Made by a program: the position numbers and the translations under genes
Source: Phoronis australis
Lineage: Eukaryota > Phoronida > Phoronidae
DNA: 64,000 nucleotides
Assembly: GCA_002633005.1 (NCBI GenBank)
Contig: NMRA01000349.1
Span: forward strand, 368,684-432,683
Reading direction: 5' to 3'
In this document: positions 25,601 to 32,272 of the stretch, piece after piece
How the letters are laid out: every line of letters begins with the position of its first letter
How positions within the stretch are numbered: the first letter of the stretch is position 1
Notes under the pieces: model-generated
Told to the model about the DNA's origin: nothing
Database searches by the model: none
Seen by the model: the letters and a program-made list of their open reading frames with translations, nothing else

Positions 25601-28600
25601 ACGCCATGTTTGAGGGGTTCTCTTCCTCTTCAAAATGTGGAGCATTCTTTAATTTGCCACTTGTACACGAGGAGCTATTAAAAAATAGGACTTATATGAT
25701 TTTCGTGAAAAATTGTGTGAAGTTGCATAAAAAAATGAAATCGTATTGTAGAAAGAGTTTTTGAGATTTCATTTTGAACATTTATATGAAATGAAATTTG
25801 ATCTTGTTATTGATACTGTTGTTTTGCTATGATTGCATCTTTCTTTTTTGTTAAATTTTACTAAAAAGACATGGTCATGTGACCCTGTTAATGACAGATT
25901 GGTAAAAAGTCGATAGCCAAAGTCTTCAGGCTTTATACTTTCCAAAAATGCATAATTTTACTGAGTTAAATCAATAAGTTTGTAGATATTTTATTTACCT
26001 AAAAACAAGGTCTTGTCAATAAGGTCTTACTTAACGTCAAAAGGAGACTGCATTTTCGGAGACCCAAAAACCTTGTATTCAAGCTAAGACAAAACATTTT
26101 TGAGACTTTTAACCTTCCAAAAATGTCTCACATGAACATCATTCCAAGCATAATACAATAATTGTGAAGAACTCATCACCTTATTTATAAATTTGAATTG
26201 TTTTATTTCTGACAAACACAAAATCAAAGTACAACAAGATTCACCAATGAAACTCATTTGATGTTCCAGCATAATAGTCACACTAACTGTGGCACTGTTG
26301 TGTTCCAGCATAATAGTCTTATTAACTGTGGCACTGTTGTGTTCCAGCATAATAGTCTTATTAACTGTGGCACTGTAGTGTTCCAGCATAATAGTCCCAC
26401 TAACTGGCATTGTTGTTTTCCAACGTAATTGTCACACGAGCTGTGGCAGTGTCGCCACTCGACTGTAAATGAAGAGATTCAAGTTCGGACCAGATTAAGA
26501 AAGCGATGCTCATCATTAGTTAGTGGCTCAGCTAGACCTGTAGATGTGGTGTGGGTGGAGGGTGTTTGTTGTATGAACTAAAACACAGCTTATATATTTA
26601 ATAGTTACAAGTCTGACCATTCAACATGAAACTGTCATTGTTAATGAATTGTTGTGCCTCTCTCCACTTTTCAAAACCTGTGTCCTTGTCACTTTTAATT
26701 CTCATATAGTGTATTTCAGATCACTTTCCAGTGTTGCGTGACACAATAAATGAACATGACTGTATCTTACAAATTTGTTAATTTTCATTAAAACTTATCG
26801 GTAATGATTTCATAACCTGAAACATCTTTGATTGACAGGATCAAGTTTTATATTGATTTGTTGTTTTCATTTTGACATTTTCAACAAGTGGAATGCTGTT
26901 CTCTGTTCAGCACTAGTTAGCACACCTATGGTAGTGAAGGTCAGGCTGCACTAACTGAGAACAACAGCCATGTAAAATATGTGCCAGTGAAGTTCAGATC
27001 CATTTTTCTGTACTTATCTTCATGTAGAAATCCGGTGTTCTCTCCATATGCATTCAAACATGGTGCTGCAGCCATGTTTGAAAAGCTTTGCGCCATGTTT
27101 AAAACTTGAGCCATGTTTGAAAAGCCAAATGATTAAAATTTTCTTCCAAAAGTGGTAATTTTTTGTTAAGTAGCAGTTAAAACGAAAGTGACATACCCAG
27201 CAAGTGAAAATAATGTATAGTTGTTTTGATGAATTAACAGAAAAGAAGATTACTACGCAAGGACATGTTACGCAATTTGCACCTTGTTTGACTTTTCGTC
27301 ATCAGAGAACAATGAATTCCTGTTGCCTTTTGCCACGGGCTCATTGTACAAACAACCTCATTGCAGAGACTTCAGAGACTGGGCCGGTTACTTGAGGGAC
27401 AACAGGACACCATCAAACAAAGATTGCACGGACTGTTATCAGCTGAATCCCTCTACAGCCTGAACAAACTGTTGGAGGACACAAACATGGAGGACAGATT
27501 CAAAAACATTGACAATGACATACGCAGTGATTGTGAGTCGGGCTTTGAGGACAGTTGCACGACTTCAATGTCCAAGTCGTTGATCGATGACAGCGGATCA
27601 CTACAGACGTCAACGGTGATGTCGAACTCTAACAGTAGCGATAACCTTAGGCTCGATCAACTGTCCACAGAGGTGTCCTCTGTTGCGGTGCAGTGGAGGT
27701 CGCTGAGGGGAGTACGCCAGTGTAGCTGTGCATCACCATTCGAGCACTTCACCAAAAAGGTATTTTATCAGTGCTGCCTTTCACAAGGGTGAATTGAGTG
27801 GTTGATTTTCCCAGGATAAGTAGCTGCTTATGTATATGAATATGTCTATCTCGATATGGCATGGAAAATATGTTGCAAACATTTTAAGTCTTGTCAACAC
27901 GCCATCTGTTGGCCACATCACGTGACCTAATGAATTAAATCTGAGAAGATTTCTGCCCTCGACCGGTACTCGAACCCAGGACCTTCAGACGCTCTAGCCA
28001 CTGTGCCATTGGGACCACTGGTCAAACAAAGAAATCCAATGAGACTTAGTAGTGGGCATCTTACCCCTGGTCTCCAGTCAGTGTATATGAATATGTCAAT
28101 CACAATATGGCATGCAAAATCTGTTGCAAATTTTTTAAGTCTTGTCGTGATTTGTTTTTCATTACCACATGTCATCTGGAATTATGTATTTTCAAATTAA
28201 CACTTTAATCTTGTCATTTAAACCCCCTCTCCATTTGACAGCTTCACTATCGAGAAATAATTTTTGAATTTTTGATCCACTATTACCATAAAATAGGCAT
28301 CAACAAACAGAAGTGATTTCTGGGAATAGTTGAGATCATTTTTTTATCGATGTTAGTATTGAAAATAAAAAGTAAAAAGTAAGTTATCGTTAGTTTTTTG
28401 AGGAAACGGTCTATAATATATCCTATAAAAGTTTCATGTCTCGCCCCTATGTTACCCTGCCTGGAGATAGTGCTATGTAGATTGTGAGTTCATTTCGCAT
28501 GATCATTTGTCGGAAGTATTGTTCTGTCTTCTGTTCCTGGTTTGTAGATCGACACGTTCTTAGATAGGGCTTAAATGTAATGTATTGCGTTCATGTAACG

Positions 28601-29287
28601 GTCTCACACGTGTCCAGATTGGACATAAAGGTGTATTTGCATACTCCTAACTATGCTATTCTATAGCAGGAACTAAATGACAATGTTCTTTGAACATCAT
28701 CTACCCAAGACAAAGAGCAGTAATTTATATTCATTGACATCTTGTAAATGTGAAAACAAAAAATTCTACAAATAGGTGACCTTCACACTTATGATGTACC
28801 TTGGGGGCTCACACAACCCACATCATGCAGTGTTATTTCCCAACACCACGTCATGATACTTATTGGACACGGTTGAGTGATTTACGGCACAAAACTCCTT
28901 TTCAAAAACATTCGGCAATTTTCAACCTACTTATTCACATCGTTACTATATGTTGTGTTTCTAACTAATTTGACCAAGCAAACACAGAGATAAGGAATTA
29001 ATGTGCAACTTTCTCTTTAAAGTTGAGTATTGTGTTCATTACAGTATGTGACTTCATGTTACGTTTACTGGACATTACAGTCGTACTTTGTTTTGATATT
29101 CCAGTACCACTGCTGGAAATGTGGCAATGTCTACTGTATGCGGTGTATAGACCGACACATTCCGCTGCCAGGACATTACTCCCAGAGACCTGTACCCGTC
29201 TGTAGGCCGTGTTATAAAGAGATCAAGCATTCACCGTCTACCAACAGTTTCCAGGCATTACTTGACCAGTCAGCTGCCCTGGACTAA
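1466..29287 (+). CDS. Myotubularin-related phosphoinositide 3-phosphatase, MTMR6/7/8-like with C-terminal FYVE-like finger (5' partial, 12 exons)
   Basis: Enzymes of this family remove the 3-phosphate from PI3P and PI(3,5)P2 on endosomal membranes. Coding exons seen: 1466-1628, 14413-14567, 16511-16636, 18233-18367, 19393-19525, 20940-21049, 22222-22344, 23021-23274, 23955-24089, 24394-24520, 27367-27759, 29105-29287. All joins keep frame and use GT-AG sites; they total 2037 nt, or 678 residues plus stop. Order: second half of PH-GRAM, PTP domain with active loop HCSDGWDRT (CX5R intact, so predicted active), an acidic Ser-rich linker, and a FYVE-like zinc finger. Landmarks such as [32 protein letters not shown] and FGHKF favour the MTMR6/7/8 clade over MTMR3/4, although in human only MTMR3/4 carry FYVE. 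MTMR6/8-like proteins with a FYVE-related finger are known in invertebrates as far as I recall. The N-terminus, roughly 55-60 residues, is missing at the left edge. The subfamily call is an inference from motifs, without a tree. Confidence 0.93.
3340..3485. repeat. Dispersed repeat, copy 1 (partner at 27183-27315)
   Basis: The stretch starting GACATACCCAGCAAGTGAAA and running through AAGATTACTACGC to AACATGCAATTTGCTCC recurs with small differences at 27183-27315, in the same orientation and both inside introns of the myotubularin gene. It has no coding potential that I recognise. Confidence 0.75.
3691..4206. mobile_element. Non-autonomous element with short inverted ends (AGGGTGTCCCAAAA type)
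   Basis: The left end AGGGTGTCCCAAAA and the right end TTTTAGAACACCCT are inverted repeats of 14 bp with three mismatches, about 515 bp apart. Inside are only short open frames and no recognisable protein. The GGGTGTCCCAAAA terminal string recurs at 6421-6560. It is MITE-like; no superfamily can be assigned from the ends alone. Confidence 0.5.
5520..5800. repeat. Dispersed repeat family (copies also at 14660-14940 and 25660-25840)
   Basis: The copy here shares GAGGAGCTATCAAAA, GATTTTCGT and a run from GAAGTTGCA to TTTATAT with the copy at about 25670-25830, in the same orientation. A more diverged relative, containing GGACCCT and ACTTTTATGATTTTC, sits at 14660-14940. It is non-coding. Confidence 0.6.
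6417..6560. repeat. Tandem repeat of about 60-68 bp starting CAGGGTGTCYCAAAA
   Basis: Two near-complete units and a partial third, each beginning with (C)AGGGTGTCYCAAA, continuing TCATCCYAGGACTT and ending TATACTGGTAT with a TA run. The unit head matches the left terminus of the element at 3691, suggesting tandemly inserted or amplified element ends. Confidence 0.7.
9583..9748 (+). CDS. Possible alternative first coding exon of the myotubularin gene
   Basis: An ATG at 9583, the first after an in-frame TAA, opens 55 codons ending in a consensus donor (CCTT, then GTAAGT). The peptide starts [13 protein letters not shown] and ends in a Lys-rich stretch ([14 protein letters not shown]). It leaves in phase 1, the same phase as the exon at 1466, so it could splice to 14413 and read straight into SIEDLYAF of the phosphatase. 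That would give an isoform lacking PH-GRAM. It has no family resemblance of its own. Evidence is limited to the open frame, donor and phase; it could be chance. Confidence 0.3.
10887..11192. repeat. 39-bp minisatellite, eight units, open on both strands
   Basis: The unit starts AGTAGTGATATGGTATTGAG and ends GTTAGTGTT. Seven units are 39 bp and one is 33 bp, totalling 306 bp exactly. Because both lengths are multiples of three, both strands stay open: a 157-codon frame on + (13-residue repeat [13 protein letters not shown]) and a 125-codon frame on -. It lies in an intron with no splice sites that would clearly join it to the gene, so I treat it as a minisatellite. Confidence 0.9.
12110..12560. 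repeat. Dispersed repeat carrying GCGCCATCTAGTGGCC (copies at 31530-31850 and 33859-34179)
   Basis: The copy shares GAAGTTCCTTGAYAGATTTT, ATGAAATTTGGCA and GCGCCATCTAGTGGCCATTT with the two copies inside the tandem duplication at 29895-34600; a diverged inverted relative lies at 37795-37940. The GGCCACTAGATGGCGC string (reverse complement of 12519-12534) fits the CTCF core consensus CCASYAGRKGGCRS. Confidence 0.7.
14413..14567 (+). CDS. Myotubularin exon b: start of phosphatase domain
   Basis: The acceptor is CTTTTCCAG and the donor GAG followed by GTTTGT. It encodes [15 protein letters not shown], then [20 protein letters not shown], matching the DLYAFSY and YxRxGVPNxxW landmarks of MTMR6/7/8. 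It enters in phase 1 and leaves in phase 0. It is separated from the previous exon by an intron of about 12.8 kb, the largest in the gene. Confidence 0.92.
15408..15571 (+). repeat. Dispersed repeat, copy 1 (partner at 58471-58628)
   Basis: It runs from GTAACGTAGAAAATATATCTGA to AACAACTTCCTTTAT and is nearly identical, with a few substitutions, to 58471-58628. Here it is single-armed; at 58.5 kb the same sequence has acquired an inverted second arm. Confidence 0.9.
15651..15812 (+). mobile_element. tRNA-like SINE/MITE-like element with 36-bp inverted ends
   Basis: The core resembles a pol III promoter: TAGCTAGAGC (A-box-like) and GGTCCTGAGTTCGAGTACC (B box). The ends, AAGCCTTGTCTGCACGCCAC and its inverted partner ending GTGCAGACCAGACTT, form imperfect inverted repeats of about 36 bp, which is unusual for a SINE. 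A second copy of the same family, in the other orientation and without the inverted end, is at 27887-28022. Confidence 0.7.
16511..16636 (+). CDS. Myotubularin exon c: phosphatase domain
   Basis: The acceptor is TGTTACAG and the donor GTGAGG; 42 codons, phase 0 to phase 0. It encodes [12 protein letters not shown], then [19 protein letters not shown], the CxTYPRxxYVP and GSSKFRSKGRFPVLSY landmarks of the MTMR6/7/8 clade. Confidence 0.93.
17126..17433. mobile_element. hAT-like MITE, copy 1 (partner 57571-57800)
   Basis: It begins with CGGATCCAGGATTTTGAGTT, followed by a G run, and ends in a C run then TAAATCCGCCACTG. CAGTGGCGGAT-type termini are typical of hAT-family MITEs in animals. The copy at 57571-57800 shares the whole layout, including AACGGT, AAATGGTATCT and the end. 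Confidence 0.75.
17459..18232 (+). repeat. Degraded copies of the exon d acceptor junction
   Basis: Exon d starts with GCTGCTCTATGTCGTAGTAG after TTCATTTCAG. Look-alikes precede it: ACTGCTCTGTGTCCCTCTGG from 17466, ACTGCTCCATGTCACAGCAG from 17556 after TTCATTACAG, GGTGCTCTTTGTCACGGTAT from 17648 after TTCATTGCAG, and a weaker unit from about 18150 to 18215. Each also repeats the exon's CTGGCTGGATTCAGTG string in changed form. The first three are spaced by about 90 bp. They look like old tandem copies of the intron-exon junction; they are out of frame or carry stops and are not taken as exons. Confidence 0.75.
18233..18367 (+). CDS. Myotubularin exon d: phosphatase domain
   Basis: The acceptor is TTCATTTCAG; the exon ends in AGG immediately before GTAGGT. 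It encodes 45 residues including [20 protein letters not shown] and [10 protein letters not shown]. Both ends are unusual: degraded copies of its acceptor region lie upstream (17459-18232) and its donor begins a five-copy 17-bp array (18368 onwards). Confidence 0.94.
18368..18441 (+). repeat. 17-bp minisatellite made of splice donors
   Basis: The unit GTAGGTCATATCTAGAT begins exactly at the donor of exon d and is repeated at 18368, 18385, 18402 and 18419, with a fifth GTAGGT at 18436. Every unit therefore presents a donor-like GTAGGT. Using any later one would add 17 nt or multiples of it, and the TAG in the unit falls in frame with the first, so alternative use would truncate the protein. 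Confidence 0.95.
18442..20939. other. Introns d-e and e-f: nothing recognised outside exon e
   Basis: Apart from exon e (19393-19525), these two introns show no repeat array, mobile element end or coding potential that I can support. Confidence 0.6.
19393..19525 (+). CDS. Myotubularin exon e: phosphatase domain
   Basis: The acceptor is TCTGTTGGCAG and the donor GTACGC. It encodes [20 protein letters not shown] and [17 protein letters not shown], both diagnostic of the MTMR6/7/8 phosphatase core. It enters in phase 0 and leaves in phase 1. Confidence 0.94.
20940..21049 (+). CDS. Myotubularin exon f: phosphatase domain before the active loop
   Basis: The acceptor is TTTCTCTGCAG and the donor GTAAGC. 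It encodes [20 protein letters not shown], the conserved helix [13 protein letters not shown] that precedes the catalytic loop. It enters in phase 1 and leaves in phase 0, so it joins in frame to the exon at 22222. Confidence 0.94.
21412..22221 (+). repeat. 81-bp tandem array of intron-exon junctions before the catalytic exon
   Basis: Each unit consists of about 42 bp resembling the intron end (GATTAGATCTCTAAGTAATG to TTTATTCCAG) plus about 39 bp resembling the first 13 codons of exon g (ACTATGCAGGAAGGCATCAG). Acceptor AGs end at 21411, 21575, 21665, 21737, 21818, 21897, 21978, 22059, 22140 and, at the real exon, 22221; one further unit at about 21493 has lost its AG. The last four intervals are exactly 81 bp. 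In the decoys the frame reads EG(I/T)SVHVHCS, then RRLDL and a stop. The first unit instead reads [12 protein letters not shown], with Ala where the catalytic Cys should be. Confidence 0.95.
22222..22344 (+). CDS. Myotubularin exon g: catalytic PTP loop
   Basis: The 41 codons (phase 0 to 0) hold the active site [11 protein letters not shown], with the nucleophile Cys and the Arg of CX5R both present, then [18 protein letters not shown]. The acceptor TTTATTCCAG is the last of a series of nearly identical acceptors repeated every 81 bp upstream. The choice of this one is forced because only here does HCS continue into DGWDRT. Confidence 0.95.
23021..23274 (+). CDS. Myotubularin exon h: C-terminal part of phosphatase domain
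   Basis: The acceptor is TGTCTTTTTCAG and the donor GTGACT. It encodes [34 protein letters not shown] and [16 protein letters not shown], close to the family pattern IEKDWxSFGHKFxxRC. It leaves in phase 2, giving AGG (Arg) with the next exon. Confidence 0.94.
23955..24089 (+). CDS. Myotubularin exon i
   Basis: The acceptor is GTTTTTTTAG and the donor GTAAGC. It encodes [20 protein letters not shown] and PNTSPQCFK, matching the TYSLW and NPLYxxE landmarks. It both enters and leaves in phase 2. Confidence 0.92.
24394..24520 (+). CDS. Myotubularin exon j: end of phosphatase domain
   Basis: The acceptor is TTCTGTGCAG and the donor GTATGC. It encodes [19 protein letters not shown], corresponding to FKFWRxMYxxFDRxxHPR, followed by a short helical tail ending VQLLQK. 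It leaves in phase 0. Confidence 0.92.
26262..26450. repeat. 39-bp minisatellite, four to five units
   Basis: The unit begins TTCCAGCATAATAGTCTTAT and ends GTGGCACTGTTGTG. Two units are nearly identical and the outer ones diverge, the last reading TTCCAACGTAATTGTC. It lies wholly in an intron. Each unit carries TTCCAG, but no polypyrimidine tract is obvious, so these are weaker acceptor candidates than the array at 21412. Confidence 0.85.
27183..27315. repeat. Dispersed repeat, copy 2 (partner at 3340-3485)
   Basis: The match starts GTGACATACCCAGCAAGTGA and includes GAAGATTACTACGCAAGGAC and CAATTTGCACCTTG. It ends about 50 bp before the acceptor of exon k, so part of this repeat forms the functional 3' end of the intron. 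Confidence 0.75.
27367..27759 (+). CDS. Myotubularin exon k: linker and first part of the FYVE-like finger
   Basis: 131 codons from CATTGCAG to the donor GTATTT. It opens with a helical, probably coiled-coil stretch ([20 protein letters not shown]), continues with an acidic Ser/Asp-rich low-complexity linker, and ends in [16 protein letters not shown], the first ligands of a zinc finger. The first Cys pair is spaced CxC instead of the canonical CxxC of FYVE domains. Confidence 0.88.
27831..28146 (-). mobile_element. tRNA-like SINE copy between two 65-bp direct repeats
   Basis: On the minus strand the core reads GGCACAGTGGCTAGAGCG and GGTCCTGGGTTCGAGTACC, good A-box-like and B-box sequences (element about 27887-28022). 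The 3' half, with ATTAGGTCACGTGATGTGGC, matches the element at 15651. It is bracketed by imperfect direct repeats (27831-27895 and 28082-28146, TGTATATGAATATGTC to TTTTAAGTCTTGTC) that are far longer than a normal SINE target-site duplication. Confidence 0.7.
28147..29104. other. Remainder of intron k-l
   Basis: No feature recognised besides the acceptor TTGATATTCCAG at its end. Confidence 0.6.
29105..29287 (+). CDS. Myotubularin exon l: FYVE-like finger and C-terminus
   Basis: The acceptor TATTCCAG joins Lys to Tyr, completing [16 protein letters not shown] and VCRPCYKEI. The positions of the paired CxxC ligands fit FYVE. The PI3P-binding motif, normally R(R/K)HHCR, reads KKYHCW, so one His and the last Arg are replaced. 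This is FYVE-related and its lipid binding may be altered. The chain ends [10 protein letters not shown] and TAA at 29285-29287. Confidence 0.92.
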   Translation, partial: YHCWKCGNVYCMRCIDRHIPLPGHYSQRPVPVCRPCYKEIKHSPSTNSFQALLDQSAALD

Positions 29288-29894
29288 CGGTGCTGTGTAA
29301 TGGACAGTGGCCCTTGCTGGAGAACACGTGGTATTCAAGTGGGAGAGTTGATGGCGTTGTTGTTGTCCTCTCCCTACTGGTGTTGTTTACTACTGAATGT
29401 GCGGCGTTGGAGTTTATATCATTTTACTGAATGTGCGTGCATACGACTTTATGGGAAGCTGCATTCCAAACTTGACACTGGTCATTTACGGGGGGTTCCA
29501 GTTTTTGAGATTCTGTTTGATGCCGGTTATTCAGTTAAGGAAACTGGTTCTCAAAATCGGGGACCATTGTGACTGTTACATCAAACTTAGATGCATCTGC
29601 GTTTGAAGTAAAACTCTTTAGGAGCAAGAGTTTATGGTAATTTGTGAGTGGAAGTTGACTTATCCGTTACACAATGTTGGCATGTTTTCAGTGAAGGATA
29701 GCCTTATTGAGACGTTCTAAGAATGGACAAAAGACATGAACTTGGGGTTTACGAAATGTCCATACACTAGACACCTGTCTGTGCCTGTTAATTAAGCATA
29801 GGCGCATGTGCCTATGGGCTAAACAATTTAGCAAAAAATTTATTGCATTATTTGTAATATAGACTCATGTATCTAAATAAGTCCCTATAGTGGT
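29288..29894. other. 3' flank / probable 3' UTR of the myotubularin gene
   Basis: The sequence after the stop codon contains no further exon. I see no perfect AATAAA here, so the polyadenylation site is not placed. Confidence 0.5.
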
Positions 29895-32271
29895 AGAGTA
29901 TGTAAGTCAGTTAAGAACTGCTTGCTTAAAGTTATACAGTTGTATTCCGTGTGTGCTTCCCTGTGAGTCACCGTGAGCTTCTACACGCCTATGGCACAGG
30001 GTGTAGGTACATGGTCGGATGCCATCAGTGACCCCGTACTATTGAAGATGTTCTGTGTAGGCACCTCTTTCACGTTAAGTCTGTTAGAGATATGAATTTA
30101 ATGCAGTCAAATGGCTTTGCAAAGTGCTTGGTTTGTGAAGATCACTCGTTTTGTACTGCCGTAACCAAATCAACATTTTCAGTACAGTGGCCACAGGTCT
30201 TGTAGTCTACAAGACCTGTGGCCACTGTACTGAAAATGTTGATTTGGTTACGGCGAACTTCAGTTACAAAGAACGTTCTAGAAAAGTCCCCGGACGATTT
30301 GTTGTAATGCTATTCAACTAAACACATATGATGCGCAAAGTCATGTGGACAGTAAAGCTTGATTGTGTGCTTTTTACACCAGTTTGTTGGCTTTTCTGCT
30401 ATGTAAATCTTGGCTACGTTAATTATAACCAATTACAAGGAAAATTGTAGATTTATATAGAGTCGCATAATTGCTGGCTAAATATTCCGATAGCTGATGA
30501 TTACTGTACAATTACAAGGTTCTGTGATCTCGATTGGAAATTACTGTCATTGTGTGCGTGCTGTTGACTATGGTCAACTAGGCCTAACATCTGAAGTTTA
30601 GGGGCAAAGTGAGGGAAACTTTTTTCAGTCAGATGCTCGTTCACTCGCGAATGTGAAAATAATCAATATGGTGGATCAAATGGAGAGACATAAATATGGT
30701 GGAGCAAATCAACGAACATAAGTATGTCGACTTGAATACGCATAGGTGCGGTGAGAGATGAGATTTCAATAACTGGGTCAGTTATTCTTATAGCTTCATT
30801 CCGCCAGTTTAGCGGAAAAAAGCACAAGCAGTCAGATGTCTTTTGTGGCATGCAGGCCACATAGTTAGGCGCATTGCACGAAAACACCTGAATTAAACTC
30901 ATGAGAGCCCTGTTAACAGTCAACAGGTTCTTTGTAAGTCTGTCTTTACATGATGTTAGAAAATAGAATTTTCCACTTGTTGCTGTGCACACTATACGCT
31001 GTAGGCATGTATAGGTGCCATCCAGGTGTGTGCTCCGTAGCCTGTGAAAATACTTTAACAGGTGTTGTGGTATGTCAACGTTAGTACCTCACTCAGGGCA
31101 CATTGGGCTACCCATATGCCCCATGATGTGCCTGTGTCAGCCTGGCTTGTTAAAATTTGAATGGCACGTCTTATGCTCACTCAAGACTCGGGGGTTTTTC
31201 AACGTTTTGGTTTGATCATATTTGGAAAGTCCTCCTTGGTTTTTCTGTAGGAGTTATGTCCCTTGGGCTGCTGGCCGGGTACATATCCAACTGCGTATTC
31301 TCAACCATAAGATAGCAGGATAGCAGATTCAGGTACGTTATGTAGAACAAAATAGGGTCCTAGTATCACAGTATGCCATATTAGGACAATTTTATGAGAG
31401 TAAAATGTCCAGTCACATTTTAATTTTTAGCCACTAAACTGGGCGAAGTGCAGCATTATTATGCATATATAGCAAATATGATGTAACATAATCATGAACA
31501 TGTAATTTATTCAATATTTATGCGCCCACATATTTATATGTGGACGCATTATGCCGTCATTTCCGTCCGTCTGTCCGGGCGACGTCCGTCCGGCGTCCGC
31601 TGCTCTATCTCCAAAACCCTTTGACTTACGTTCATGAAATTTGGCACATATGTTCCATTTATGAATGGGACGGCATGAGCGAAGTAGTGGCAATTTCATT
31701 TCATTCTGTTTTCCTTTGTTTCTGTGAAGTTCCTTGACAGATTTTTATGAAATATGGCATGTTCCTGTTTATGAATGGATTGTATGTTTTTGCGCCATCT
31801 AGTGGCCATTTTTATGATACAAATAAATAACCCTAAAAGCACACCATTTGCAATGCATTCGTGGGCGCACTTCAATGCTCCGCGTTGCTCTTGTGTTTCT
31901 ATTAAGTTGTCGTCAGAGAAACTGCAGTCGACTTAATTGAAAAGAGAACCGTGAAATCGGGCATTGTGTTCAATGTCAAACTAGACATTACTCAAGAAAT
32001 AAGGCTATGAAATTATGCGCTAGAGATAAATGTACATTTGCTATAGATTACCCTAGAAACAAGGCTGTGATTTGTTCTCTTTATATCCATTCATCATTAG
32101 AAAATGGCGTGAAAGATGCTGTACATATCTGTATGAACCATTGGTGTTGTGAAATGTGCAATAAATTAGTTGTTATTTATTGAAGTACAATTCTTTAAAG
32201 AGAAGAGAAAATATCAAGCAAACAGGTCTAGTCATTGAATACTCATTAAGATACTCGAGACAATTTATTAC
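29895..32271. repeat. Tandem 2.4 kb duplication, copy A
   Basis: It matches 32273-34600 from AGAGTATGTAAGTCAGTTAA to GACAATTTATTAC. The first roughly 1.5 kb differs by scattered substitutions and small indels plus one 51-bp indel (the palindrome at 30158). The last roughly 0.85 kb appears identical. No protein-coding gene is recognised in it. It includes a CTCF-like repeat copy (31530-31850) and an AT-rich tail. Confidence 0.95.
30158..30254. repeat. Perfect 48-bp palindrome with 1-nt spacer
   Basis: The left arm 30158-30205 (starting GCCGTAACCAAATCAACATT) and right arm 30207-30254 are exact reverse complements around a single T at 30206. The equivalent position in copy B (near 32536) has only the right arm; the flanks join as GTACTACAAGACC. 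Confidence 0.97.
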
Positions 32272-32272
32272 N
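32272..32272. other. Single unknown base at the duplication junction
   Basis: The only N in the window falls exactly between the end of copy A and the start of copy B, as expected for an assembly join. Confidence 0.95.

Larger units (their letters stand above)
24521..27366. other. Intron j-k: dispersed repeats and a minisatellite
   Basis: It contains a dispersed repeat copy (25660-25840), a 39-bp minisatellite (26262-26450) and the second copy of the GACATACCCAGCAAGTGAAA repeat (27183-27315). No exon is supported in between. Confidence 0.7.

Noticed and set aside
27955-28025. Possible true tRNA gene on the minus strand
   Set aside because: A- and B-box strings are good, but a full cloverleaf with acceptor stem cannot be drawn, and a sister copy with the same tail exists at 15651, so it is a SINE-type element.
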